From: Nitrospira sp. BO4
GTDB lineage: Bacteria; Nitrospirota; Nitrospiria; Nitrospirales; Nitrospiraceae
Length of the DNA: 64,000 nt
Direction: 5' to 3'
Assembly (NCBI GenBank): GCA_030144965.1
Contig: JAMPUU010000021.1
Location: 32,746 to 96,745, forward strand
The notes under the pieces were generated by a model. The model saw only the letters and a program-made list of their open reading frames with translations, made no database searches and was not told where the DNA came from. Positions 32,578 to 42,079 of the stretch are shown piece by piece; within the stretch, counting starts at the first letter, position 1, and the number at the start of each line of letters is the position of its first letter. A program made the translations under genes and the position numbers.

Positions 32578-33516
32578 CTAGCTCATCAGCCGGTCGACGG
32601 TGTGACAAAGGTCCCGTACCGCACTGGCCGAGGTTTCCAACGCCGTTCGTTCGTCACCCGTCAGTTCGTATTCGAGAACCTGTTCCGCTCCGCCCTGTCC
32701 GATCTTGACCGGAACCCCAACCACCACATCTTTCAGTCCATACTCACCATCGCACAGCACCGCGCAGGGCATTACCTGCTTCTGGTCCTTGTGGATGGCC
32801 TCAACCATAGCCACGGCCGAGGCGGACGGCGCATAGAACGCACTGCCTGTTTTCAACAAGCCGACGATTTCGGCCCCTCCATCGCGCGTTCGCTTGACGA
32901 TGGCATCCAGCTTCTCTTTCGACATGAGTTCAGACACCGGTCTTCCTTTCACGGTCGTATACCGCGGCAGCGGCACCATCGTGTCGCCGTGCCCCCCCAA
33001 TACCATCGCCTGGACGTCCGTCACGGACACATCCAGCTCGGCGGCGATGAAGGTCCGCATTCTCGCCGAGTCCAAGACGCCGGCCATTCCGATGATTTTC
33101 GATTTGGGAAGACCGCTGACACGGCGCGCCACATGGACCATGGCATCTAAGGGATTGGTCACGAGGATGAGGATGATGTCCGGCGAGCGGGACACTAATT
33201 CCGAGACGACGGATTTCACGATCTTCGCATTCGTCGCCAACAATTCGTCGCGACTCATGCCCGGCTTTCTCGGCATGCCGGACGTGATGACGGCGATGGA
33301 AGATCCAGCGGTGTCCGTGTAATCGTTGGTGCCGACTACACGCGTGTCATACCCGCAAACCGGCCCCGCTTGGGAAATATCGAGCGCCTTTCCCTGCGGG
33401 ACCCCATGGACAATATCGACCAGCACCACGTCGTAGAGATTCTTCTCCGCCAACCGCTGCGCTGTCGTCCCTCCGACGTTTCCCGCGCCTACCACCGTGA
33501 TTTTCGGTCGTGCCAT
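32578..33516 (-). CDS. mdh: Malate dehydrogenase
   Basis: 312 aa starting at the second ATG (MARPKITVV), which has the better spacing from GAGGTGAG. NAD-binding [15 protein letters not shown] (about 7-21), substrate Arg in [15 protein letters not shown], catalytic Asp/Arg region [15 protein letters not shown] and catalytic His in [15 protein letters not shown] (about 174). The LDH-like type of MDH, used in the TCA cycle in either direction. It is monocistronic or follows the 33671-34081 gene at a 150-bp distance. Confidence 0.95.
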   Translation of the reverse strand: MARPKITVVGAGNVGGTTAQRLAEKNLYDVVLVDIVHGVPQGKALDISQAGPVCGYDTRVVGTNDYTDTAGSSIAVITSGMPRKPGMSRDELLATNAKIVKSVVSELVSRSPDIILILVTNPLDAMVHVARRVSGLPKSKIIGMAGVLDSARMRTFIAAELDVSVTDVQAMVLGGHGDTMVPLPRYTTVKGRPVSELMSKEKLDAIVKRTRDGGAEIVGLLKTGSAFYAPSASAVAMVEAIHKDQKQVMPCAVLCDGEYGLKDVVVGVPVKIGQGGAEQVLEYELTGDERTALETSASAVRDLCHTVDRLMS

Positions 33517-33670
33517 CATCTCACCTCAATCCTATGTTCTTTTCTTCGTCCACCTAGCCGACGGTCTCGGGATGTCTTTCATTGCGCGCATGCACCGAGC
33601 ACCGCCCATAGTGTCAGATCCGATGAACGAGCGTGCGCGGTGCGCGAGCACACAGGACATTCTGAAACCG

Positions 33671-34081
33671 TCAATGCCCACCCTCGTGTTCGGTCCAGCC
33701 CCCAACTTTGAAGTTGATCGTACAGACGAAATTCTCGTCGTCATAGAAATTGACCTTGATCTTCTTCTTGCCGAAGGTTCTTGCGAGAAATTCCTCCGGA
33801 TTGTCGACGAGTTCTTGAAAGCCACCTGGAGGATACTCACCCAGGTCATGAAAGACCACGATCATACCCTCTTTGACTTCTTGCAGCACTTTTACCCGGC
33901 AACGCGGATAGATTTCCCAGAATTTTGCCTCGATCATCTCCTTCGTCGGTTCCGGCCGATCTTCACCGGGTTTCATCACCTGTCCAAACTTGGCTGATCG
34001 GCGGACATAGGGATATTGATGCCCCGTGAAGAGCTTATACAACCATGCGGGGACCATCGGCTTTCCAATCGAGTTGGTCAT
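33671..34081 (-). CDS. Conserved hypothetical protein
   Basis: 136 aa from the ATG at 34081 (MTNSIGKPMVPAWLYKLFTG); the open frame extends 49 codons upstream inside the NorD-like gene and is ignored. No domain recognised; it is soluble, with a beta-rich middle (CRVKVLQEVKEGMIVVFHDL) and a basic segment (RTFGKKKIKVNFYDDENFVC). It lies 15 bp downstream of the VWA/NorD-like gene, so the pair is probably co-transcribed and functionally linked. Confidence 0.6.
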   Translation of the reverse strand: MTNSIGKPMVPAWLYKLFTGHQYPYVRRSAKFGQVMKPGEDRPEPTKEMIEAKFWEIYPRCRVKVLQEVKEGMIVVFHDLGEYPPGGFQELVDNPEEFLARTFGKKKIKVNFYDDENFVCTINFKVGGWTEHEGGH

Positions 34082-34095
34082 ACGCGTGACTTTGG

Positions 34096-37092
34096 CTATG
34101 CCGTCAATTGCCTGTAAATGCGAGGCAGTTTCGTGGGAAGGGCCTCGACGCTGCTGATGACGCAGTATTGCGCCCCGGCATACATGCGGCGAAGGTAACT
34201 TTCCGCTTCCCGATCGATCGTCACGCAAAAGGTCTCGACTCCCCGTCGTCTCGCCTCACGCAGGGCCGCCTTCGTGTCTTCCAAGGAGTAGTCGTCCCCA
34301 TATTGGTCGTCCAAGGGCCGTCCGTCACTCAATAACATCAGGATGCGGGTCTTCACGTCACGCATCAACAGCTTCGCCGTGGCATGACGGATTGCCGCTC
34401 CGTCTCGGTTCTGATGACGTGGGGCCAAGCCTCCCAGCCGATGAGCCGTCGAGGCTCCAAGACGATCGTCAAAATCTTTAATCGTGAGAAAATCGACCAC
34501 CGCGCGGCCTCGACCGGAATAGGCATACAGTCCAAACTGATCACCTATGGCATCGAGTGCTTCACAGAGCAGCACAAGACTTTCCTTCTCAATGTCGATG
34601 ACTCGCCGCCCGTTTCCGAGCTCTCGGCTGGTCGATCCACTGATGTCGACGAGGAAGGCCGCCGCCACGTCGCGTTCTCTTTTTTCTCGACGGATGTACA
34701 CACGATCGTCGCCTTCCATTCCCGCCCGCTGCTCCCCTGTTCGCCGGACGACGGCATCGAAATCCACCTCGTCCCCGTCGTCTTGCCCCGCGACGCGGCG
34801 GAGCGCGGGAGGACGCAAGCCTTCAAAGTACCGGCGCAGAGACCTCACGATACTCCGCTGGGCAGCCAATGTCACCGTGACGAACTCGTCAGATCCAAAG
34901 TCAGCGGGTCGTTCGACCACTCGACACCAATTCAGCCGGTAGTCGTCAATCCGATAGTCCCATTCAGGGTAGAGGACAGCCCGCTGCTCATGAACTGTTG
35001 TCTCCCGTATCGACTGCGAGCCGGCCTCACGCGTCAGGCATTCTTCCACAACCGACGGCAATGAACGCCCCTCGCTCAATAATTCTCTGCCTGCGGACTT
35101 TTGTTCCCCGAGCAGCACATCTTGAGGTACCGAACCGTCTGATTGTGCTGGAGTCTCATGTTTCTGTTCGAGCTGGCCCTGATGCCATCCGATGAACTCC
35201 GGATTCATCGAGCCACGATAGGCCAAATCAACTACCGTACGGTATTGATCGCTCGGCGGTTCCTGTTGTGTGTCTCCCGCTTTCTCATCTTTCCGCTCAT
35301 CGTGCCGCTCTATGTGGATCATCTCGCCGCGGGCTGCAAGCAACTCTTCCAGCCGAACATAGACCGCATCGACCACACGAACCGTTTCCTCCGCCGTGGC
35401 TGTAGCCTTCAACACGGCCCGACACACTCTCCAGAGGATGGAGACTTCTTCCGTGAGGGCCTTTGGCACAGCGGAATGTTCTGCTTCACCTGTGGATAGC
35501 CTGAGGAGACAATCGACGACCAATTCCTTCGGGGTCACACCCTGAGCCGGATCGCGCGGGGTGATGGATTCCGCCGCCAATCGCGCCAGGTCGCACTTGA
35601 GGCCCGGATACTCTGTTTGCAGCAAGAATTCGACGCGCGCATCTTCGAGCACCATCCAGAGATTTCGTACGAGATCCGAGTCCGGGTAGAGTCGAAACAG
35701 GCCAGCCAGCGTCTCGGGCCTCGCCTGATCGGGTCGACTGTACCGATGTCGAACTGCTTCGATCAGATCGGCAACGGCTTCGAGCCTGAGCCGATACGTA
35801 CCAAACTCCACGTGCCCCGCCTCATGTGCCGCCATGACGAGATACAATCGCTCGTTCTCCGCAGCCGTGGGATACCGACGGAGCAACGCAGGGAAGGAAA
35901 TGGTCCGCCCGTCGGCACCGACCATCGCGCGGGACGGGGACGTCAGTGAATCTTGCAGTGCCATGACGGCCACGTCACTACCGCACAGCCCTTGGACGAA
36001 CAGCTTCAGTCTTTGAGCGACCTGCCGAAACGGCACACCGCTCAGCGCTTGCTCGACCGAAGCCAATGCTTTCCGAGACTCTACGGCAAAATAGGCGCGC
36101 GCTCCGTCCGGACTATAAGCCAGCACTTCCATCCCGGCGCTAAACCAATTGTCGAATCTCGACAATGCCTCAGGACCATCTCCGATCAGTGTGACGAGTT
36201 CCGAGGCACGACGAAGGTACTCGAGCGTCGCCCCCGCGTGTTTCTCGGCAAGCAAGGAGCCGTACTGCAACAGCCTGAGCTTCCATTCCATCGAAGGCAC
36301 CGCTCGCAAAACCCGAGGCGACTCTGTGAGCCAGGTCATACCGGATTCGGGTGACTGTTCGGTCAGCACGAGACACAGGGACACGACCTTTGCGCGGACG
36401 GTTGGGTCTTCGATATCTCCGAGAATCGCCGGGCTTGTCCTAAGAAATTCCATTGTCCCGACGTAGTCCGGCTTCCCGAGGCTGTTCGGCACAATCAATT
36501 TCATGCCCAGTGTCGCCCAGTTGCGAACGCTTTCGAACGGCAAGACAGAAGCCAGCCTGGAGATTTGGCTGATGAACTCCAGCCCGACCACCACATTGAT
36601 GGCCGTCAGTTCAATACCGATCTCGAGCCATGGCCGCAGGTGATCTGGGTGAATGACGGCCAGAATCTCCGGTGCGTGTCGCACGTATTCGAGCGCCACG
36701 TTGGCATCTTGCTCGGCGATTTCCAGACCGATCGTCAGGACCTCCGTGCGCGCATCGGCTCTCTCGATCAAGCTGAGGACCAAGGGACTATCCTTGAAAT
36801 ATTTGAGCGCGGAGGCGCCTGATGTCTGCGCCAGTGCGACTCCAAGATCGAGCCAGAGCAGGATGTGCGAGAGTCCGGCGCGCCGATCGAGCTCAGGAAA
36901 CGCAGCGATCGCCGCACAAGCCGTTTTCTCGGACAATTCTTCGAGTTCATCGAGCAGGGTCAGGACCTGCGCTTCCGCATCCGGTTTGCCCGCTGCCTGG
37001 GTCAAGCGCGTGACGAATGGGTCTGCACCCGTCGCACCCAGTTCGGGAACCAGCCGTTGTAGTAAGCGTTGTCGGCTCGAAACTTGTGTCAT
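34096..37092 (-). CDS. NorD/CbbO-like VWA-domain activator protein
   Basis: 998 aa. Residues about 60-380 are an alpha-helical repeat region (units such as GLEIAEQDANVALEYVRHAP). The middle contains LVMAAHEAGHVEFGTYRLRL (about 425), an HExxH-like His pair (HEAGH), then a conserved EDARVEFLLQTEYPGL. The C-terminal 200 residues are a von Willebrand A domain with the MIDAS motif DISGSTSRE (about 825) and LMLLSDGRPLDDQYGDDYS. Domain order matches the NorD/CbbO family, which with a MoxR AAA ATPase (NorQ/CbbQ) activates metalloenzymes such as NO reductase or RuBisCO. No NorQ/CbbQ is in the window. Confidence 0.8.
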   Translation of the reverse strand: MTQVSSRQRLLQRLVPELGATGADPFVTRLTQAAGKPDAEAQVLTLLDELEELSEKTACAAIAAFPELDRRAGLSHILLWLDLGVALAQTSGASALKYFKDSPLVLSLIERADARTEVLTIGLEIAEQDANVALEYVRHAPEILAVIHPDHLRPWLEIGIELTAINVVVGLEFISQISRLASVLPFESVRNWATLGMKLIVPNSLGKPDYVGTMEFLRTSPAILGDIEDPTVRAKVVSLCLVLTEQSPESGMTWLTESPRVLRAVPSMEWKLRLLQYGSLLAEKHAGATLEYLRRASELVTLIGDGPEALSRFDNWFSAGMEVLAYSPDGARAYFAVESRKALASVEQALSGVPFRQVAQRLKLFVQGLCGSDVAVMALQDSLTSPSRAMVGADGRTISFPALLRRYPTAAENERLYLVMAAHEAGHVEFGTYRLRLEAVADLIEAVRHRYSRPDQARPETLAGLFRLYPDSDLVRNLWMVLEDARVEFLLQTEYPGLKCDLARLAAESITPRDPAQGVTPKELVVDCLLRLSTGEAEHSAVPKALTEEVSILWRVCRAVLKATATAEETVRVVDAVYVRLEELLAARGEMIHIERHDERKDEKAGDTQQEPPSDQYRTVVDLAYRGSMNPEFIGWHQGQLEQKHETPAQSDGSVPQDVLLGEQKSAGRELLSEGRSLPSVVEECLTREAGSQSIRETTVHEQRAVLYPEWDYRIDDYRLNWCRVVERPADFGSDEFVTVTLAAQRSIVRSLRRYFEGLRPPALRRVAGQDDGDEVDFDAVVRRTGEQRAGMEGDDRVYIRREKRERDVAAAFLVDISGSTSRELGNGRRVIDIEKESLVLLCEALDAIGDQFGLYAYSGRGRAVVDFLTIKDFDDRLGASTAHRLGGLAPRHQNRDGAAIRHATAKLLMRDVKTRILMLLSDGRPLDDQYGDDYSLEDTKAALREARRRGVETFCVTIDREAESYLRRMYAGAQYCVISSVEALPTKLPRIYRQLTA

Positions 37093-37191
37093 GATCCGTC
37101 ACCTGATTCGGCAGAAGTGATGGATTGTAAAGAAGCGAATTTCCCTTGTAAACTAGCTGTTCTGCCCATCTTGGTTCAGAGGAGGAGATTC

Positions 37192-37632
37192 ATGGCCGAA
37201 CCCACGCAGGAGAGTCTCGATAAGATGCAGAAGTTCGTAAAGAATTTTGCCGAGAAAAGCGGAACCGCGATGCATCCGAATGCCGCCGTGACGGAAGCGG
37301 TCATTAAAGGATTAGCGTCTCATGTGGACGAACTCGGAAAACCGCTCTGCCCTTGCAACTTTTACAAAGACAAAGAAGCCGAAGCCAAGCTCCGCCGGTG
37401 GATCTGTGCTTGCGACGAAATGCAGATTTACAAGTACTGCCACTGTCTCTTATTCGTTCGCGAGGATGGGATGCCGATTACGGAATATTTGCCGGAAGGC
37501 CACGAAGGTCGAGAAGTGTATGGAGTGGTCACTGATCCGACCCCGGACAAAGGCCGGGCACTGAAACATAAGGCAGTCTCCTCTCCAACTGCCCCGGAGG
37601 AGTCCGCGACCGCGCCGGCTTCCACGACATGA
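37192..37632 (+). CDS. ftrB: Ferredoxin-thioredoxin reductase catalytic subunit
   Basis: 146 aa from ATG 37192 with AGGAGGAG upstream; the frame upstream is not conserved. Six Cys sit in the FTR pattern: LCPCNFYKDKEAE (about 53-55), ICACDEMQIYKYCHC (C-x-C about 72-74 and C-x-C about 83-85), giving the 4Fe-4S ligands and the redox-active disulfide; the second pair is CAC instead of CPC. The enzyme reduces thioredoxin with electrons from ferredoxin. No variable subunit (FtrA) is adjacent, as in many non-phototrophic bacteria. It overlaps the next gene by ATGA. Confidence 0.85.
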   Translation: MAEPTQESLDKMQKFVKNFAEKSGTAMHPNAAVTEAVIKGLASHVDELGKPLCPCNFYKDKEAEAKLRRWICACDEMQIYKYCHCLLFVREDGMPITEYLPEGHEGREVYGVVTDPTPDKGRALKHKAVSSPTAPEESATAPASTT

Positions 37633-38246
37633 CGTGGTATCGTATCCAGCTCGCGCCCTGTCTCGCATGGTTCTTCCTCATCGCGAGCTCGTCTGTTCCA
37701 TCGGCGCATGCGTTGGAACCCGGTCAATCGAACCCGCCCGCACTGAATGAGAAAGAGCTCTTCCCCTACAAACCCAAAGGTCGAGGCACGGCAACCGGAC
37801 AAGTGTTCTTAAGTTCACCCTCTGGGAAAGCCCTCACTCAAGCAGGTGTCCCGGTGTACTTGATTCCAACCGTTCCGTATACTCGCCATTGGTTCGACCG
37901 GAACGTCCGAACAAGCGCCTGCGCTTCAAAAGGCGAAGCGTTATCGACGGAGCTCCCTGATCCTCCCGTTCCGTTTGCCGATTGTCTCCGCACGGTCCTG
38001 ACGCAGCTTCTGACTGAAAAGCGACTTGCTCCCTATCTTCGTACGACGCGGGCCAACCCAACCGGCCACTTCTGGTTCACGAAAGTTCCCGCGGGACGGT
38101 ATTATATTGTCAGTCTCCTGGAGGGAAGCAGCGGATCTCATCAAGATGAACGAGCGATCGGAATAGCCTGGTCGACCATGGATCTGGATGTAGGCGAGAA
38201 AGCCGCCAACCTTGTGGTCACGGACTGCAGAAACGGCTTCTGTTGA
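37629..38246 (+). CDS. Secreted hypothetical protein (carboxypeptidase-regulatory-like fold)
   Basis: 205 aa. A signal peptide (LAPCLAWFFLIASSSVPSAHA) ends near residue 28. GTATGQVFLSSPSGKALTQA and VPVYLIP resemble the first strands of a carboxypeptidase-regulatory or transthyretin-like domain, and GHFWFTKVPAGRYYIVSLLE its closing strands. Four Cys (NVRTSACASKGE, FADCLRT, VVTDCRNGFC) could make disulfides in the periplasm. It overlaps ftrB by 4 nt (ATGA), an odd pairing of a redox enzyme with an exported protein; redox control of its disulfides is a speculation. Confidence 0.6.
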   Translation: MTWYRIQLAPCLAWFFLIASSSVPSAHALEPGQSNPPALNEKELFPYKPKGRGTATGQVFLSSPSGKALTQAGVPVYLIPTVPYTRHWFDRNVRTSACASKGEALSTELPDPPVPFADCLRTVLTQLLTEKRLAPYLRTTRANPTGHFWFTKVPAGRYYIVSLLEGSSGSHQDERAIGIAWSTMDLDVGEKAANLVVTDCRNGFC

Positions 38247-38302
38247 CCCGTAGCGTCCTCATCCGGATCTGTATGGTCCGGTGATGAGGAATGAGGATAG
38301 CC

Positions 38303-38986
38303 ATGCGAATTCTGTTGGTTGAAGACGATGTGGATCTGGCTCAATTCATCAGAAAAGGATTGAAAGAAGAACAGTATATCGTGGACGCAGCCGCCGACGG
38401 CGAGGAAGGCTTGGCATTGGCGTTGGGAAACCCTTACGACCTCCTGATTCTCGACATCATGCTGCCCAAGCTTGACGGCCTCGCGCTCTGCCGCCGTGTT
38501 CGCGACAAGGGCATTATGACTCCGGTGCTCCTGTTGACGGCGCGCAACACAGTGGAGACCAAGGTATCCGGTTTTGAAACGGGCGCGGATCAATTCCTGG
38601 CAAAGCCGTTCGCTTTTGTGGAATTCCTCGCCCGGGTCAGATCTCTCTTACGTCGGGGCAGTTCCCAGCAAGTGGCCCATTTGCAAGCGGCTGATCTGAG
38701 GTTGGATCCGGCTTCTCACCGTGTCTGGCGCGCGGGACAGGAAATATTCCTGACGAACAAGGAGTATGCCATGCTGGAGTTCCTCTTACGGAACAAGAAT
38801 CGGGTGTTGACGCGAACGGCAATCATCGGACATGTGTGGGATATCAGCTATGATCCCATGACGAACATCGTCGACGCCCACATTCGAGCGCTGCGCGCGA
38901 AGATCGACCGGGACTTTTCGCCGCCCTTGATCACCACCGTGCGCGGCGCAGGGTACATGCTCGAAGAGCCGGACGCGCCGGCATGA
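38303..38986 (+). CDS. OmpR-family response regulator (CusR/CopR-like)
   Basis: 227 aa from ATG 38303 (GAGGATA upstream). Receiver domain: VEDDVDLAQ acidic pair (about 8-9), phospho-acceptor Asp in LLILDIMLPKLDG (about 51), Thr in LLLTARN, Lys in FLAKPFAF. C-terminal winged helix (about 130-222) with LTNKEYAMLEFLLRNKNRVL and the closing VRGAGYMLEEP. It overlaps the sensor-kinase gene by ATGA. Overall similarity is to heavy-metal regulators, but no efflux genes are near. Confidence 0.9.
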   Translation: MRILLVEDDVDLAQFIRKGLKEEQYIVDAAADGEEGLALALGNPYDLLILDIMLPKLDGLALCRRVRDKGIMTPVLLLTARNTVETKVSGFETGADQFLAKPFAFVEFLARVRSLLRRGSSQQVAHLQAADLRLDPASHRVWRAGQEIFLTNKEYAMLEFLLRNKNRVLTRTAIIGHVWDISYDPMTNIVDAHIRALRAKIDRDFSPPLITTVRGAGYMLEEPDAPA

Positions 38987-40419
38987 AATCCCTGCGCGGT
39001 TTGATCAGCTGGTCTGCCCTGGTCTTGATGGCCGGGCTTCTCGTGTTTTCCGCGCTCGTGTATGCCGCGAGCGAGATCCTCCTCCAGCGTTTCGTGGACG
39101 GACGCCTCCTCGTGTTGGCGGAGACGCTGGCCGAGTTTGTCGAGCGGCATCCGGAGCTCTTTGAACACAGCAGCAAGGACACCGCCTCGACCAGCGAGTT
39201 GACTCCAAATGGCACGGAGCAGTACGTCCTGCCCGACGTTACTCACGCCCTTCGCGTCTTTTCAGCCGACGGCTCGCTCTTGTGGAGAAGTCCTCACGCG
39301 GGTAAACAAGATTCGCTCCCCACTCGTGTACGTGAACAAGTCCGCCTGAAGAACATCCTGTTCGACACACTCGACGCGCGCGATGGGACCCCTGCGCGGC
39401 ACCTGTTTCTCTTCCTCGTCGGCAAAAACCATGCGCCGTACATCTTGCAGGCAGAAACATCGCTGCTCCATTACCAGGAGACGTTGAATGGCCTCGTGTT
39501 GCTGCTCGCGCTCGGATCCGGTGCGACTTTATTTGTCGCCTGGGTCGGCGGCCTCTGGCTGGCGAAGAAAGTGCTGGCCCCGATCGAGGCCTTGTGCACG
39601 GGTGCCGAAACGATGGCGGAAGCCGACCTTGGAAAACGGCTGGCGCTGGATTCACCCTATCGAGAATTTCGCCGCCTGACCCAGGCGGTTAATTCCGTGC
39701 TGGATCACTTCCAACGAGGCAGTGAAGTCCAGCGGAACTTTTGCGAGATCGCCGCCCATGAGATGAAGACGCCTCTGACGATCCTACAGGGCAACCTGGA
39801 GGTGGCGCTCATGAAAGCGCGGACCACCGAAGAATATCACGAAGTGCTGCTCAATAATCTTCAGCAAGTGGAACGCCTCATCGCCCTGACCCGCCCCTTG
39901 TTGACGTTGGCCAAATTCACCAGCAGCAAGCCCCCGGTCAATCTCGTGCCTCTCGCCTTGGAACCCCTCATTCAAGAGATCGTGGATGAACTCACGCTGT
40001 TGGCAGATGACCACCAGATCAGCATGAGGTTTGAAGCCCAACCGGTTCCCCCCGTGCTGGGCGACGCGCAGTGGCTCAAACAAGCCCTGATTAATCTGCT
40101 CGACAATGCGCTGCAGTACACACCGGCCGGCGGTTCTGTCACGATTCGCTTACAGTCGATCGGTCAGGAGGTTGCCGTGGCGGTCGAGGATACGGGCCAT
40201 GGCATCGAACCGGAGCATATTCCCCACCTGTTTGAGCGATTCTACCGGACCGATTGGGCCAGAGCGAAGGATACCGCTGGTACCGGACTTGGGCTGCCTA
40301 TCGTGAAGGAAATCATGGACGCCCACGGCGGGAGCATCTCCGTCTCGAGCGAAGTCAACAAGGGCTCCGTGTTCACACTGCGTTTGCCGTCCCTCGCTCA
40401 GCAAACGGTTCCTGCCTAG
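38983..40419 (+). CDS. Sensor histidine kinase
   Basis: 478 aa. TM1 (SWSALVLMAGLLVFSALVYA, about 10-29), a periplasmic sensor region (30-165), TM2 (LNGLVLLLALGSGATLFVAW), HAMP (about 190-245), HisKA with phospho-His in FCEIAAHEMKTPLTILQGN (about 257), and HATPase_c with N-box LINLLDNALQYTP, G1 VEDTGHGIEPEHI, F-box FERFYRTD and G2 GTGLGLPIVKEIM. Architecture is CusS/heavy-metal-sensor-like. It phosphorylates the upstream regulator. Confidence 0.93.
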   Translation: MKSLRGLISWSALVLMAGLLVFSALVYAASEILLQRFVDGRLLVLAETLAEFVERHPELFEHSSKDTASTSELTPNGTEQYVLPDVTHALRVFSADGSLLWRSPHAGKQDSLPTRVREQVRLKNILFDTLDARDGTPARHLFLFLVGKNHAPYILQAETSLLHYQETLNGLVLLLALGSGATLFVAWVGGLWLAKKVLAPIEALCTGAETMAEADLGKRLALDSPYREFRRLTQAVNSVLDHFQRGSEVQRNFCEIAAHEMKTPLTILQGNLEVALMKARTTEEYHEVLLNNLQQVERLIALTRPLLTLAKFTSSKPPVNLVPLALEPLIQEIVDELTLLADDHQISMRFEAQPVPPVLGDAQWLKQALINLLDNALQYTPAGGSVTIRLQSIGQEVAVAVEDTGHGIEPEHIPHLFERFYRTDWARAKDTAGTGLGLPIVKEIMDAHGGSISVSSEVNKGSVFTLRLPSLAQQTVPA

Positions 40420-40686
40420 CATCTCCGGCAGTCTCTACCCAGACCCTTCGCAGAGCTACTCCCTCAATGGAACCCCATGGTGCATACGGAACCAGCGATG
40501 ATAATAGGCTGCCTACCAAGTGGTCAGACGAGATTGGAATTGACCCCTACCGCTTTTCTGTGAACAAAAACGTGCATTTACGGAAGTTGGGATCTCGATC
40601 CATGAAGAACTCTTCACGATCCTCTCATGGGGGCTTCATGTTGGCGGTGTATACCTAAACCATATGAAAGGGGGTGAATCACTACT

Positions 40687-40767
40687 ATGATCTCGTTCAT
40701 TGAAATATTCTTGCTAGCCGCCATATTCGGAGTGTTGTACGCCATGTTGCAGCTCGCCAGGCGTTGA
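40687..40767 (+). CDS. 26-aa single-pass membrane micro-protein
   Basis: Encodes MISFIEIFLLAAIFGVLYAM then LQLARR: one hydrophobic helix with a basic C-terminus. AAGGGGGTGAATC lies 8 nt upstream, a near-complete anti-SD match that argues the ORF is translated. It looks like the small membrane peptides that modulate transporters or kinases; function unknown. A second similar ORF follows 42 bp later. Confidence 0.5.
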   Translation: MISFIEIFLLAAIFGVLYAMLQLARR

Positions 40768-40809
40768 GCCAATCGCCCACGCCACAGGAATGGCAAGGAG
40801 TGAAGATCC

Positions 40810-40892
40810 ATGATGACGATATTCTTCGCAGTGCTGACGCTGAGCGCCGTCGTTGGGTGATGTACAAGGCACTGTATCTGGAGCGGGAATAG
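40810..40892 (+). pseudogene. Second micro-ORF, apparently split by a 1-nt frameshift
   Basis: ATG ATG with AAGGAGTG upstream encodes MTIFFAVLTLSAVVG and stops in a TGATG overlap with MYKALYLERE. Joining the two (one extra G in the GGG run) gives a 27-residue hydrophobic-helix peptide with the same plan as the ORF at 40687 (FF..L.L.A..G..Y..L). Either a frameshifted paralogue or two coupled peptides. Confidence 0.4.
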
Positions 40893-41049
40893 TCAAAGGG
40901 AAAGCCTTGGGAAAAGAGCAGGGGGCCGCACTTCCTAATTAGTAAAGAGGAGATACGGCGTTTGCTTGGCACTCATCGAAGCGCGCTGTGTGGCTCCTCT
41001 GCTCCGGTATGAACACAAAGGTTTCTTCGGCTGTCTCTCCGGCTCCGTA

Positions 41050-41523
41050 CTATTTTCTCTCTTTAATTGCCCGTTCAACTTCTCGTCCCGCTTCCCGAGT
41101 TTTGATCGATTCTCGACGATCATGCTGCTTCTTACCCTTTGCCAATCCAAGTTCGACCTTCGCCTGGCCGCGCTCTGAAAAATAGATGCGGAGAGGAACC
41201 AGCGTGAGACCTTTCTGCTGGGTTTTCCCCAGGAGCTTATTGATCTCTTTTCGATGAAGGAGCAGTTTGCGCGTCCTGATCGGATCGTGGTTCATGATGT
41301 TGCCGTGACTATACGGACTGATGTGGCAGTGCTGAAGAAAAACTTCGCCGTCTTTGACGGTCGCATAACTGTCTTGTAGATTCACTCGTCTGTCACGAAG
41401 CGATTTCACTTCGGTTCCCTTGAGCACGATCCCGGCTTCGAACTTTTCTTCGATAAAATAATCGTGGTACGCCTTCCGATTCGTGACCACGACTTTCCGC
41501 TGATCGTCCGCCTCTTTTGCCAT
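41050..41523 (-). CDS. smpB: SsrA-binding protein SmpB
   Basis: 157 aa. Typical SmpB sequence: VVTNRKAYHDYFIEEKFEAG, GIVLKGTEVKSLRDRRVNLQ, HISPYSHGNIMNHDPIRTRK, and the basic C-terminal tail (LGLAKGKKQHDRRESIKTRE) that enters the mRNA channel during trans-translation. No tmRNA gene (ssrA) was seen in the window. Divergent from the DUF721 gene with 52 bp between starts. Confidence 0.97.
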   Translation of the reverse strand: MAKEADDQRKVVVTNRKAYHDYFIEEKFEAGIVLKGTEVKSLRDRRVNLQDSYATVKDGEVFLQHCHISPYSHGNIMNHDPIRTRKLLLHRKEINKLLGKTQQKGLTLVPLRIYFSERGQAKVELGLAKGKKQHDRRESIKTREAGREVERAIKERK

Positions 41524-41575
41524 GACCTGAACCCTACGCCTTGATCTCTTTCTCCGCTAGCGCCTATGATGCCAC

Positions 41576-42079
41576 ATGAGTGGACCTCGGACACTCGATT
41601 CCTTCAGCAGCATTCTTTCCGGTCTTTCGAAGCGGCTTGGCTTGGAATCGACGCTGCTGGAACTTCGTCTGCAGCGTCGTTGGCACGACATCGTGGGCGA
41701 GCCGACGGGTTCCCACACGTGGCCGGCCCAGATCCGCTTCAAGAAGCTATACCTGATCGTCAGGAATCCCGTCTGGCTACAGCAACTGACATTCCTCAAG
41801 CCTGAGCTCTTGGCGAGGCTGGAGGCGGAGGCTGGAACGGGGTTTGTGACGGACATCGCGTTTCGAGTCGGAGAGATCCCCAGTCAAAACGAGGATGCTC
41901 CAACCGTTCACGGCCCCGACGTGCCCTCAGGTCCGACAAAGGAATCGTGGGCTGAGGTCGCCTCGCATACCGCCGCGATACAAGATCCCTCTCTCCGTGA
42001 GCTGCTTAGAGAGGTGATATCGAGATACCCTGCTCACGTTCCGCCTCGACCGGCAAAGGGTCCGTCACAAGTCCCTTGA
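41576..42079 (+). CDS. DUF721/DciA-like protein
   Basis: 167 aa. N-terminal half (about 8-95) has the DUF721 pattern: LSGLSKRLGLESTLLELRLQ, RRWHDIVGE, THTWPAQIRFKKLYLIVRN, VWLQQLTFLKPELLARLE, i.e. the KH-like domain of DciA, the ancestral DnaB helicase loader/operator. Presence 8 kb from dnaA-oriC fits a replication role. The C-terminal 65 residues are variable. The last 74 bp overlap the 3' end of the convergent gene at 42006-42617. Confidence 0.75.
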   Translation: MSGPRTLDSFSSILSGLSKRLGLESTLLELRLQRRWHDIVGEPTGSHTWPAQIRFKKLYLIVRNPVWLQQLTFLKPELLARLEAEAGTGFVTDIAFRVGEIPSQNEDAPTVHGPDVPSGPTKESWAEVASHTAAIQDPSLRELLREVISRYPAHVPPRPAKGPSQVP

